A stretch of DNA of 64,000 nt from Mytilus trossulus. Its lineage: Eukaryota; Mollusca; Bivalvia; Mytilida; Mytilidae. The position numbers were made by a program, and so were the translations under genes. The notes below the pieces were generated by a model. It did not search any database. It was not told the DNA's origin and saw only the letters and a list, made by a program, of their open reading frames with translations. The DNA is taken from NCBI RefSeq assembly GCF_036588685.1, contig NC_086382.1:73753999-73817998 (forward strand), written 5' to 3'. Below, piece after piece: positions 12,612 to 24,209 of the stretch. Each line of letters opens with the position of its first letter. Position 1 is the stretch's first letter.

Positions 12612-13042
12612 AATAGTTATCAAAGGTACCAGGATTATAATTTAGTATGCCAGACGCGCGTTTCGTCTACATAAGACTCATCAGTGACGCTCATATCGAA
12701 TAAGTTATAAACCAAACAAATACAAAGTTGAAGAGCATTGAGGATCCAAAATTCCAAAAAGTTGTGCCAAATACGGCTAAGGTAATCTATGCCTGGGATA
12801 ATAAAATCCTTAGTTTTTCGAAAAATTCAAAGTTTTGTAAACAGGAAATTTATAAAAATGACCACATAATTGATATTCATGTCAACACCGAAGTGCTGAC
12901 TACTGGGCTGGTGATACCCTCGGGGACGAAACGTCCACCAGCAGAGGCATCGACCCAGTGGTGTAAATAGTTATCAAAGGTACCAGGATTATAATTTAGT
13001 ACGCCAGACGCGCGTTTCGTCTACATAAGACTCATCAGTGAA
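12612..13042 (-). repeat. Composite GACGCGCGTTTCGTC repeat with two outer copies
   Basis: Two copies of the block GTTATCAAAGGTACCAGGAT...GCCAGACGCGCGTTTCGTC (12616 and 12968) flank about 300 bases that contain a second palindromic block, GGGGACGAAACGTCCACCAG (12930-12950). The interior matches, in reverse, the 14.6-15.1 kb element. The arrangement looks like one element with repeated ends or two nested copies. Confidence 0.7.
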
Positions 13043-13327
13043 AGCCTTATCTCGAAATTAAAGAAATATGATGCAAATGTGCACCTTTATTTTTCTGTAA
13101 ACAAATTGTCATTTTATTTCCTTATTCGTCAACCAATATTATTGTTATAACGAATGTTATCATATGTTGTTTTATTTTATAAAAGCGGTATTTTGAATAA
13201 AAGAAGAAAGTATAACAGTGTAACCTGTATCATAAATGCTTACTTTAATAGACAACATAACACCTTAGACGATGTATGACCAAGTGTATTGTTCAAGCTC
13301 TAGTTACAGTCGAATGATACATCAATA

Positions 13328-13402
13328 TCAATAGTTATCAAGGGTATCAGGATTATAATTCAATATGCCAGACGCGCGTTTCGTCTACATTAGTCTCATC
13401 AA
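13328..13402 (-). repeat. Partial copy of the GACGCGCGTTTCGTC repeat
   Basis: Carries GTTATCAAGGGTATCAGGAT and GCCAGACGCGCGTTTCGTC, then diverges after CTCATCA. Confidence 0.75.
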
Positions 13403-14395
13403 ATCTGAAATTGCACATGGTATTAATAATGAAAACAAAGGAAAAATAACCCGGATGACTTACATCTTTTTTTATATTTATAGTATTAAAATTTAAAAAA
13501 AAATATTCAGGGGTTTTCCCCATTACATGATTGCAACTGATGTTTATACTTTTTTACCAACTAGTAGCCTATTATAATAATAAATGCTTCCTATGAAATT
13601 TGACTCCATAATTTAACAATTATAACGAAATGAAGGTTTAAGTCTGAAAATTGCAAAAGAAACTAACCAAAAGACCTACAGTTTCTACAACGTTGGTCGT
13701 TGAAATAAAGTTACAGTTTGTGGAATTCGAAGTTACATAATATTGAGAATGGAAATCGAGAATGTGTCAAAGAGACAAACTATGAATGTAGTGATACTAA
13801 TTTGTCGTAGGAATATTCCAATAAGTGTATGTATGCATGCAACATTAACGGATAATCAACACTTTGAAAACCATGCATTATATCCACTTCATTTGAACTA
13901 TAGTGAATTGTTTCTCAATAGTTATCATCCTACATCTCCTTATTTATATAATATAATGCTGAAGTAAGATGTAAAAAAAGTAAAAGTAAACTTTGCATAT
14001 TGCTTTTTATGATGGTCATTAATCTTTTATAAATATGGAAAAATCAAAAATAATTCCATAATGGCCGACAAATTCTAAATGGCCGCCAACAGTCATGAGG
14101 CAGAGTCCCAAAAAATGGTATAATTGATAATTTCAAAATTAAAACACACAACTTTGCATATTGCTTGTTATGCTAATTAATCTTTTCTGAATATAGAAAT
14201 ATATCCGTAATAACAAGAATATGCATTCCATTAATTATAATGAAACTGTTGGTTTTTTTTTTTCATTTACCAAATTAAGCCAACAAGGTTTTATAATGCA
14301 TAGCTACTGCGCTAACAATCTCTGTATTTACCTCCATTGTATCATTTGAGTTTTGGAAAGCCCCCAACAATGTGATATATGAATAACTATTCCAG
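13403..14395. other. AT-rich intergenic DNA with a short retroelement end
   Basis: No gene seen. Bases 13743-13785 (TTGAGAATGGAAATCGAGAA...GTGTCAAAGAGAC) are the extreme 3' end of the minus-strand retroelement family of 9.8 kb, without the rest of it. Confidence 0.5.
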
Positions 14396-14429
14396 GATCT
14401 GCAGATGTTATTTGACAGTTTATTGAAGA

Positions 14430-15116
14430 ACTATGTCTGTACAGGTCGTCTTATCCTTGAAGGGTATAACGATATGTTTGTCTACCAGCCCAGTAGTCAA
14501 GATGTCGGTGTTGACATGAATATCAATAATGTGGTTATTTTTATAAATATCATGTGTACAAAACTTTATTTTTTTTCCAAAATTTAAGGATTTTTCTCAT
14601 CCATGGCATAGATTATACCATAGCCGTATTTGGCACATTTTTTGGAATTTTGGATCCTCAGCTTTATAAATATTTTGATATGAGCGTCAGTGATAGGTCG
14701 TATGTAGACGAAACGCGCGTCTGACGTAATAAATTATATTCCTGGTACCTTTGATAACTATTTACACCACTGGGTCGACGGCACTGCTGGTGGACGTTTC
14801 GTCCCCGAGTGTATCATCAGCCCAGTAGTCAACACTTCGGTGTTGACATGAATATCAATAATGTGGTAATTTTTGTAAATTTCCTGTGTACAAAACCTAG
14901 ATTTTTTCGACAAACTAAGGATTTTCTTATCCCAGGCAGATTACTTTAGCCGAATTTGGCACAACTTTTAGAAATTTTGATCCCTCAATGCTCTTCAACT
15001 TTGTACTTGTTTGGCTTTATTAATATTTTGATATGAGCATCACTGATGAGTCTTTTGTAGACGAAACGCACGTCTGGCGTACTAAATAATGATCTTGGTA
15101 CCTTTGATAACTATTC
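14430..15116 (+). repeat. Two tandem copies of the GACGAAACGCGCGTC repeat
   Basis: Cores at 14708 (GACGAAACGCGCGTC) and 15060 (GACGAAACGCACGTC). Between them lie the second palindromic block (GGTGGACGTTTCGTCCCCGA, near 14790) and TCGGTGTTGACATGAATATC, which also occurs just before the first core (14508). The period of about 350 bases matches the spacing of the composite copy at 12.6-13.0 kb, which supports a repeat unit with both palindromes. Confidence 0.75.
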
Positions 15117-16970
15117 TTGCACTGAACTAACAGGTTCGGTGGGTTTTTTTCAGTTTGTGTATCCTTTCTTTTTCTGTGCGGTCTCAAAACGTATAGTGTA
15201 TACGAAAGCTTCCGTTTCGTAGAAACACTTGTCCTACCTAGACAATTTGATGTCTGAATGTTATGTCGTTTGTTTGACCGTGCGCGATCTGCATAGGTAT
15301 TGACGATCGTTAAATACAAATTTGTAGTAGTAGTTGTGTTACTATATATTCAATACGCCATATCCCATACGTTGTTGTCTCATTTATACACTGTTAATAA
15401 CCAAGGTATTGGCAAACTGAAGGTATTTTTTAAATATTATTTATTTAACATATGTCTCAATATATACATGTAACATTCAAAACTAATATTTAACAATATT
15501 TTAATGTATGTATTGTTTATAATCAATATAATATTTTTTAAGACATAGTGCATGTTAATATAGTAGTTTATGTTAAATATGTGTGTGTCTTAAAAATAAA
15601 ATAAAATCGTACCTGCTTTGGGTTCATAGCAGTTCAAAATCCTTTTACTGCCTTAATGAATAATCGTCAAAGGTAACTTTTTTTAAAATTGTTATTACAT
15701 GTACTTATTTTATTAAGTTAAAATCAAAATATTTGCTAAAGTTAAATCTTAATATTTATATTACGGTACAAAATGTACTGCAATAGGTGCGCATTTTTTA
15801 TTTTCAAAAAGCAGGCGTTACTTCCCAGTTACAACGCAGGTGTTTACTGATCATGTCTGCCTGTATATAAAATAACTTTAACAAATTGTGACTTGGATGA
15901 AAAATTATCTGAATGGTACTCGTGCTACTAATATCTTTTGTACAGATAGAGCTGATTTTCAAGCTTTTTCTATTTTCAAAACGTTTTTTTTTTACTTTGT
16001 GTACAGTAATATACATGTATGTACAGAACAACAAAACCACAAAATTACAAGGCAGTACAGTAGACAATGAAAAGCACTAACAACTGGTTCCTCTTAAAAT
16101 AAGGGCGTACAAAGAAAGACAACTGAAAGAATCTTTAAATTATTGCACACCTCTATCACAAATTTATTCAAAATCAACATATGCAGAAACTACTTGACAA
16201 TGATTGTTTGCATCAGATTAATAGTTTTGTTAATTAAGAGTCTATAAGTATTGAGAAGAAATCTGGTAATAATAAACGTGGCTTTATTTAAACAGATTAA
16301 TGTATGCATAAATACCATGTTCACATGTACGTCCATTCGTGAAAAGTGGTTAGTTACATAATACTTAAAAATGTATTCACCGAAAAAAGATTAATTAAGT
16401 TAATTTGCAAGAATTTCGTATAAATACTTTTAAAAGGAAGTAAGATATTAATTGGAATATTACGGGGCTAGCATCAAACAACAGGTTCGTAATATATAAC
16501 TTTATCGTTCTTGTCGAGTGAATAAAAACATCGCTATTGTAATAAACTGGAATTAAAAGTTGGCCAACATTATTGTCTTCAATTCTTTGTTTTAAGTTTA
16601 ACTGATTGCTATTACTTTAATTTTCAGTGAACTATTTCATTTGTATTCAAGATGAGATCAATTTAACAAATTTTCCGATTTTCAAAGTACACAAAAAGGA
16701 AAACATTTGACACGTTAGTATATCTAAAAGCATAACAGAGTACGATTTAATTCAAACGTAAAGATTTATCGTGTCCCTCATCAAATTAAATTGTATATCA
16801 AATAAATGATGTCTAGAGACAAGAACGTAACCGTTCATATTCATTTGGGTGCTGTCTCCCTCAGAAGATTAACATAAAAACAAATATTCTGAATATAAAT
16901 ACTATATATAAAAAGTGCTGTAGTATACATAAAACGTCGTTATATGATATTATTAAAAATTAATTTGATA
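15117..16970. other. AT-rich intergenic DNA downstream of the kinase gene
   Basis: No exon or domain was recognised on either strand. Short open frames are low-complexity. The kinase gene on the minus strand ends to the right at 17334. Confidence 0.5.
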
Positions 16971-17028
16971 TTTGAACTTAATTGCAAATGAACACAAGGC
17001 GGGTAAGGTATCGTTTACAATGTGGATA

Positions 17029-17356
17029 GCTAGTGCTATACAACTGCCAGTGTCAACAGCTGGTTATATACAACTTCCGACGTCAACAGCCAGTTCTATA
17101 CAACATCCGACGTCAACATACAGTGTTATACAACTTCCGACGTCAACAGCTAGTGCAATACAACTTCTGACGTCAACAGCCAGTGCATACAACTTCCGGT
17201 GTCAACAGCTAGTGCTATACAACTTCCGGTGTCAACAGATAGTACTATACAATTTCGGTGTCAACAGCCAGTGTTATACAACTTCCGGTGTCAACAGCAA
17301 GTGCTATACAACTTCCGGTGTCAACAGCCAGTGCTATACATCTTCCGGCGTCAACC
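17029..17356 (-). repeat. 30-bp minisatellite, 11 units, rooted in the kinase stop-codon region
   Basis: Eleven head-to-tail units, nine of 30 bp and two of 29 bp. The plus-strand consensus is about GCTAGTGCTATACAAC followed by TTCCGGTGTCAACA. The unit nearest the kinase gene (17327-17356) contains the last codons and TAG stop of kinase exon 7. On the minus strand, units with the full frame read like L-T-P-E-(D/V)-V-stop. A plus-strand open frame over the array is an artefact of its period being a multiple of three. Confidence 0.93.
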
Positions 17357-20300
17357 ATTCATGTTCTAAAATATCATTCATTGCTATCCTTCTGACTTCG
17401 TCTACTGTCAGCATCCTTGTCAGCAAATCTCTGCAATCTGAAATATTCATAAGAAATAAATTATACTACATGTAAGTATCGTTGGATTATTTCATTTAGT
17501 GCATGTATATATGATAAATATTGAGTAACTTACAGCACGGGGCGCTTATTCATACATGCATACAGCTAATAACGTTGAAAGTTGATCCGAACGACCGAAT
17601 TGTTCTGCATGTCCGACGATAAATTAAAACCATTTAACCTGTTTACCAAGCCTATCAAGTTCAAACTGGGTCCCTTTTCTTCCATAAAGGAGCTTCTGAA
17701 TCACTCATTTGATATAAAATTGCACTTCTGTGTAACTTTTCGAGTAAATTATAGGATCAAGTAAACGTACCTTCAGAACGTTTTTCTGTTATTTCACAAC
17801 CTTGTAAACAGACATTTCAAGTAAGGCAATACGTCATAATAAACTTACGTTCAGAAATTGTGGAGGGAATTTCACAGCCTTGTAAAATACTAAAGTATAG
17901 GGATACAAAGTTGTTTTTGGATTCCATGGTAAACGGCAAAGTTCCAATCAAAAGGTAAAATAAATTTACTCCTCTGAAAAATAAATATAACCATGTAAAA
18001 CAACTTGTTGGGTATTATACATGAAAAAAACTAACATATACTCAGAAATCGGCAATCGCTTCAGTTAAAGATCGTCCTTTTTTAAACTTCATTATTCACA
18101 TTTTTTTACCATATATTACATGTATATATCTCATCTTTACAGAACATTATCTTACTATCTTATTCAAATCTCTATCGATCATATACTATTCAATTTGTAT
18201 TGTTTATTGACGGCTCTATCTATAAATGAATAAGCAGAACTTTCAATTATGGGCACTATCTATCAATTGATAACTAGAAGACTAATGATTCTGAATATAT
18301 ATACGAAGATGTGGTATTAGTGCCAATGAGACAACTCTTCATCCAAGTAACAATTTATAAAAGTATACCATTATAGGTCAAAGTATGGTTTTCAACGTGG
18401 AGCCTTCAAGTTGACTCAAAACGAACAGCATACTATAAAGGACCCCCCCCCCAAAAAAAAAAAGAAAAAAACTATGGTAAACCCATTCAAACGGGAAAAC
18501 CGACGAAAAAAACCCGAGAAATTCCTGTTTATTTACGACTCTTTCTGTGATAAAAAAAATCAAAATCGTATTGTGTTATAATAACTCGAGACTATTTGGT
18601 AAAATAATCAGAACAAGATTTAAACAATTTGAATTTTCATTTTTCACTGATTTAAGGGATCAAATATTTATCCTTTTTCAAAATATAAAAGAACAACAAA
18701 AACATAATCCATGGCCAACTAATTCTTAAATTCACAAACAAACGTCTGATATATTTGATATTTATTTATTACAGCTCATATACAAACGTATATGTACATA
18801 GAATTTACTTCTTTATACTTTTACTTTTAATAAAAAGGTTAGAATATTTTTTTCCAACTTGAATATCCTATTTTGCTTAAAAAGTCTCCCTCTATTATTC
18901 GGAACATAGTCACTTCGATGGAATTACGCCATCATCTTGTAAAAAGATCCTAGATTTGACCCTTAACTTTAAAAAGGAATAAAGTGATTGAAATATATAA
19001 TTTAATGAAAGTGTAAGAATATTCTGACACTTTAACAGATAGGCTTTTAACAGATAGGCTTTTAAAAGATAACTAAGAATAATGATTAACTTAATAATTT
19101 TACGGTTCGTAGATAAAATTGTTTGTACTTGAAGACACCATATACCCGATGAATAATTAACATGAAAATTAACGGTTTGTAGACAGAATTATTAGTACTT
19201 ACAGACTCCATATATCTAACATAGTACTTACAGACTCCATATATCTGATGCTGTAGTATAGTTCCTTTTACTGAGTACTTCCGGTGCAATAAACGAAGGA
19301 GAACCACAAAAGTTAAGTTTGTTTTCTATTCCTTCAACACTAGTACTCAATCCAAAGTCTGATCAATGAAAATAAATAGGAAAAAAGTCAAAACACAAAA
19401 ATACTGAACTCAATAACTGAATAATGAAAAGATAACTATCTAAGTATAATCTATCTTAGAACTATCTATCTATAACAGGGATGCCGATATTGAAATTGTA
19501 AGTTGATTAAGCGAATTGTTGGGCTTTATGTATATATTAGAAACGGATATTACGGTTATTGGTGTATTTGATTCATCTGGTATTCAAATATCTAGACATA
19601 TTTGAAGTAAAAAACAAACTAAAGACGATTAAGTCTACGCCTGTAGTTGGAATTGTGTATATATGGAGAACAATCAGAACTCAACATATAAATAACTTAT
19701 TTCAATAATGGACTTAGTCAGATTTGACTTACTGTTTGAGGATTTGAACATTGAAAGCAAATAACAGAAAGAGTTTCTAATATCCGACATACTTATGATA
19801 ACAAACTATTACATTACCTGTATATATTAAATATTTAATCAAAGATTACCTGCTATTTTCACTTTTCCTTCTTTTTCTAAAACCATATTATCTAGTTTTA
19901 AATCCCTGTGAATATAAAATTACCATTGTTAACCATGCACATCTTCTTATCTATATTTATGTATATCATATATCAGGGTTTTAAAGGTTTTATCTATCAA
20001 TGTCTTCAAAATGTCTTCAATACTTAATTGCATTCGTAAAGAAACAAAAACGTTTCGTTTATTTGTTATGATAGTGTACCTGCTGCACATTTGAAAGAAA
20101 CTGAAAATGCATTTGTTTGTTATCTTTTTACCATAAAATATCTAAATAGGTTGATAATAATAGTAAGAAGCTTAAATCAATATTCTGATTCAAGAAAGAA
20201 AAAACTGTTCCGTTTTGGTCTGAAGAGCTCGGGCTATTTTAAAATGAAGTTGCTGCCTAATTGCCTTATATTGATTCCGGATGGAGAAGCACTTTTATCT

Positions 20301-21589
20301 TCATATATGAATAAAATATTTTGTTTTGTACGAGTTACCTGTGTAAAATGCCTTCATTGTGCATATAGTCTACAGCTGAACAAATCTGTCTCATTATAGA
20401 TTTACCCTCCGTTTCTTCTATATGTTTCCTTGAAGACAAGAACAAATTGATAGATTTTGATAATTAGATAATATATTAACAAAAACAATAAAAATAACTG
20501 TATAAAACTCCTAGTTCTGTCAAGGTGAAAACAAAGAATGTAACTGAAACATCTTTGAATATTGTTTTTGTTGGTACTAACTTAAAGTTTGATCTTACTT
20601 TGAACGGTTGACATCGAATGTATTACACTCAAACCATATTTGTATTACTACGAAGTACCGGTTTTGATACCTATTATAGTAATGGTTTTAAATAACATTT
20701 TTTTTTTATTAAAAAAAATATTTTTTTCTCCCATTTTTATTAAAGTTAGTTATGGTTCATTATATGCATATACTTGGTTCATATCAGCATTTGAGCAATA
20801 GAAACATATTTACTTTCGTTTTAAATAATCTTTCATATTTTCTCCTTCAACTAGTTCTAAAACCAGATAAAAATTGCGTCCAGTTTCCATCCACTCCAAA
20901 CAACGTACAATATTTGGATGATCTAAACCTTTCTGTACTTTAATTTCACTGCAAAATCGTTTCTTTATTTTCTCCTGTTGCAGGATGGAACTTTTGGGGA
21001 TTATTTTTATTGCAACCTAGTAAAAAAATCAAAGATACGAATTAAAAGAAAACTGTTATTTTCACATGTAAAGTAAAGATGTCATATGTACATGTGTTAT
21101 GATATATAATTCTAAATTACAAGTACGTTGTAACCGATTCCATGTCAGTGTGGTACTATGTAAGTACATACTGGTATTGTGACCATCTTGTCTATTTTTA
21201 AAAACTATTTCCAAATATACAAATTTATAATTAAAACTCGTTACAAGATTAAATCTATGCCAGTCCTGTGTATTACCATTGAAAGTCGGAACTCCAAATT
21301 CGGGTTACAATGTTTAAAGAAAACAATTAATATTTAAAAGTACACAAATGTTAAAACAGTTAATTTCTGTTTATCTGTACATTATTATAAACTTAGCATT
21401 TGACCTGCATGTGATTTGACCCACCAAATGTCTTACCGTTTGTTCATTCTGCAGATGTTTGCCTTCTCGGACAGTGGAGAACGAGCCTTTTCCCAAAGTT
21501 TTTCCAATCTTATAGTTTCCCACCTGCTTTCTTATATCCAATGGTATAAACTGATCCTGGAAAACATCCTCAAACATCGAGCCGGCCAT
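17334..21589 (-). CDS. Serine/threonine protein kinase, seven coding exons
   Basis: Likely active protein kinase of 285 residues, essentially a bare catalytic domain. Exons on the minus strand: 21589-21437, 21016-20814, 20428-20339, 19905-19850, 19358-19232, 17973-17849, 17437-17334. All introns are GT-AG, all junction phases match, and the total is 858 nt including TAG. Motifs in order: glycine loop G33-K-G-S-F-S-T-V40, VAIK with K55, helix-C E75, HRDLKLDN (H148, D150, N155), DFG 168-170, GSPSFIAPE (APE 192-194), SDIWSLG, and RRI...HEWL near the end. The wording resembles CAMK/SNF1-related kinases (HUNK- or MELK-like), but I cannot name a subfamily. There is no UBA, KA1 or other C-terminal domain. 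A possible 5' UTR acceptor (TTACAG) lies just above the ATG. Confidence 0.88.
17771..17800 (-). other. Possible 30-nt cassette exon of the kinase gene
   Basis: A diverged copy of the last 30 bases of kinase exon 6 (17849-17878). It is preceded by ...GTTTACAAG and followed by GTACG. Inserted between exons 6 and 7 it keeps frame (phase 1 in, phase 1 out) and would add ten residues before the CRDLL motif. It could equally be a dead by-product of the duplication. Confidence 0.35.
18303..18520 (+). repeat. Dispersed repeat, AAGATGTGGTATNAG family, in kinase intron 5
   Basis: Begins GAAGATGTGGTATTAGTGCC, then GAGACAACTCTTCATCCAAG and ATTATAGGTCAAAGTATGG. Other copies: 23.96-24.07, 25.68-25.87, 27.49-27.73, and in reverse 28.13-28.36, 31.62-31.86, 51.66-51.89 and 53.25-53.40 kb. 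It contains a C-run followed by an A-run near 18440-18465. Confidence 0.75.
19125..19252 (-). repeat. Tandem copies of the kinase exon 5 end and splice donor
   Basis: Two near-perfect 29-bp units (plus-strand starts 19195 and 19224, GTACTTACAGACTCCATATA) each carry the end of exon 5 and its GTAAGTAC donor. A decayed third copy starts at 19125 (GTACTTGAAGACACCATATA), and its donor GT has become TC. Confidence 0.85.
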
Positions 21590-21599
21590 GGTTAGGGAA

Positions 21600-23180
21600 A
21601 CCAGTCATTTCTGTAAGGCATAGAAAACTTATGAAGACTGACAGAAGGTAAAACAGACATAAGTATATTCAGTTATGCTTATATCAGAAAGCTTACGGAT
21701 ACAACCATCAATTTAGGCATACTATGCATTGCTTGCTGAAAACACAAACACCGACCGTGTCGTCATAAGCTAACGTCACGGTACCAAAATTGCACCGAGT
21801 ACCAAAATTGCACCTATTTAGCAAAAATAGCAGCGGAAATCATACAAGATTTTATAAAGGCTAAACAATTTGTGTTTGATACCATGCACGTCTTTTAAAT
21901 AAGGTAATTATTATATATTTAGCTATACACAAAAGGTTCACAGAAGTTATCAACATATGAAGTGTTCACTGAAAAAGCAAAATGGGAACGTCGCCATGCG
22001 ATGTCATCATCAAAACGTCATTCTTTCAAAAATTAGCAAATTATACAATATTTTACAGCATTCTTTTTTTTTTAAATGAAGAGTAATCATGGACATATAT
22101 TCAATTGTTCAAAATATTTGAAATTAATGATACATCTACAAATTAAACACAAAATGGAAACTGTTGCCTGGAGCCTAAAAAACGTTATGATAATACAGTT
22201 ATGATAAAAGAGAAATTACACATTCTCTATATCTTCCCATTCAGAAAACCAATGCAAATAAACAATAACGTTCAATCAAATCTTTTTAATTTTATACTAT
22301 ATAGTTTCATCTACAAAAGACAGAAATTGAAAAAAGTAGATGTACACTTACATTAACTTGTACGACAAATCAAAGATGCCTCAATTAAATCCGTAGAAAA
22401 TATTGCAGCTCATGTGTTGTATTTTTAACTTGTATTTTTCATAAAATTATCACTCCGTGTTCTCACATCATTAATGTCATAAATTCCTATCTGAATACGA
22501 TATATAGACCAAAGTAAACTACAAGTAGCGTGAAGTACGCCCTAAATTACTAAATCCTCATAACTTTATTGTCAATACACAAACATTTATAAAGTTTCAA
22601 CTGCGAACTTAAAATCTTGTTTTGAGGTAAGTATCCGGCTTATAATGAAGACCAATGTAATGGACTTACAAATACCGTTTGATATAGTTTGTCAATAAAC
22701 CCTCAATTGTATATAAAAGGCGTTTGAACCCATCTATAGTTTATCATTAAATATTTCCATATCATATTTACATGTGTATTTATAATTTAAAATTATTTAC
22801 AAAAGGGCATTTAAATTTCTTTAAATGGATCCGACTTTTCACATCAATGTTTTTAAAGTGATGTTTGTTGTAAAATTAGGAATTTAACAAAAACCTTTGA
22901 TTAGATGCAGTAAACCTGTTTCATAGCATATTTATGTTAAGTAAAACATGTAGCGGGAATCTGCCAGAATTAACTTTCCTTTAATTGTTGTGACTAAATG
23001 TTTGTATAAAATTCTTATATTTAAAATAAAATATCGACAAGTACGTACACGATTATATACAACATCAACTACTGCCATTTGTTTTGCTTATGTATAATCG
23101 TCAAAAAAAATATTTTGTTCATCTTGTTGGACTAATTAGTCGGCTAGAATACTTTATCCTGCAATTAGCCAACTATTGTA
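21600..23180. other. AT-rich region upstream of the kinase gene
   Basis: Expected to hold the kinase 5' UTR and promoter on the minus strand, but no unambiguous TATA box or untranslated exon was found. No other coding signal was seen. Confidence 0.4.
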
Positions 23181-23183
23181 ATC

Positions 23184-23582
23184 ATCCCTTCGTAAATTTT
23201 ACGGACGCCATCACGAGTTGGTTGACCGTTATGGAATAACCGTTTCACAAATGATATCGGATATGTTCATAACGTCGTAACTACAATCCCCTTCCCTTTC
23301 ATGAATGTGACCTACCGAATTAGACTATTTACCGGATTTGTAATCACATAAGCAACACGACGGGTGCCACATGTGGAGCAGGATCTGCTCACCCTTCCGG
23401 AGCACCTGAGATCACCCCTAGTTTTTGGTGGGGTTCGTGATGTTTATTCTTTAGTTTTCTATGTTGTGTCATGTGTACTATTGTTATTCTGTTTGTCTTT
23501 TTCATTTTTAGCCATTGCGTTGTCAGTTTGTTTTAGATTTTTGAGTTTGACTATCCCTTTGGTATCTTTCGTCCCTCTTTTT
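23184..23582 (+). mobile_element. 3' end copy of the 7.4-kb RT element
   Basis: Starts inside the RT C-terminus (CTTCGTAAATTTTACGGACG, matching 7979 onward) and continues through the same 3' tail to TTTGGTATCTTTCGTCCCTC. It is very similar to 7979-8373, so both copies come from one recently active family. The 5' truncation is typical of target-primed insertion. Confidence 0.85.
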
Positions 23583-23954
23583 GTACAAATATCAGGTATA
23601 CAAACAATTTTTTTATTTATTTGTACAAATAAAGTCTCCTGTTACCTCACCTCCACGTTGAGCAAGCGCTAATATGAATATATTTGTTTCCTAACCAGTT
23701 AATTTTGGATCCTCTACGCGGTCCGCGTTTTAACCATTTCGATATTTTTGAGAAATAAAAAACACTGATTTTGATTTAATTACCAAAGTTACAAGTGTAG
23801 GGAGTAATTTCAGGATAAAAACAATATATGTACATTGTTGGAAAATATAAAATGTATGTGTACTCGCTACGAAATAAGAGAAAAGCTCGACAGAGCCTCG
23901 CTTCTTGTCCTGCTTTTAAAGCTCATACAAACTAAATTTTATATTATCCGACAA

Positions 23955-24068
23955 TAGATATAGAAAGATGTGGTGTGAGTGCAAATGAGACAACTCTCCA
24001 TCCAAATAACAATTTAAAAAAGTAAACCATTATAGGTCAATGTACGGCCTTCAACACGGAGCCTTGGC
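23955..24068 (+). repeat. Dispersed repeat, AAGATGTGGTGTGAG family
   Basis: Contains AGAAAGATGTGGTGTGAGTG, GAGACAACTCTCCATCCAAA and TATAGGTCAATGTACGGCCT. It stops at the short inverted-repeat element that follows. Confidence 0.75.
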
Positions 24069-24116
24069 TCACACTGTACATACATTGTATATTTATTTTC
24101 GTTCCTTATTACAGAG

Positions 24117-24208
24117 GGGCTGGACAGGGGTTAAGTTTCTCCCTTCTCCCTCACCTCTCTCCCTTCTCCCGCCCCTCTCTCCTATGCCCCCAATACCCTG
24201 TCCAGGCC
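24117..24208. mobile_element. Short inverted-repeat element with pyrimidine-rich interior
   Basis: A perfect 10-bp inverted pair, CTGGACAGGG (24120-24129) and CCCTGTCCAG (24196-24205), encloses an almost pure C/T stretch (24138-24186). TTATTACA on the left and TTCATTACA on the right may be a degraded target duplication. It looks like a very small non-autonomous DNA element. Confidence 0.5.
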
Positions 24209-24209
24209 T

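Noticed and set aside
17029-17356. Possible CRISPR-like array
   Set aside because: Units are contiguous with no unique spacers, in animal DNA; it is a minisatellite.
16972-17475. 167-codon plus-strand open frame with repeating peptide
   Set aside because: It reads the 30-bp minisatellite in a frame kept open by the period; two 29-bp units change the peptide text. The real coding sequence here is on the minus strand.
17849-17878. A separate 30-nt microexon at the end of kinase exon 6
   Set aside because: The upstream sequence is open and in frame back to the acceptor at 17974, so this is simply the end of exon 6; only the copy at 17771-17800 could be separate.
20091-20399. 102-codon plus-strand frame
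   Set aside because: It overlaps kinase exon 3 on the other strand and has no features of its own.
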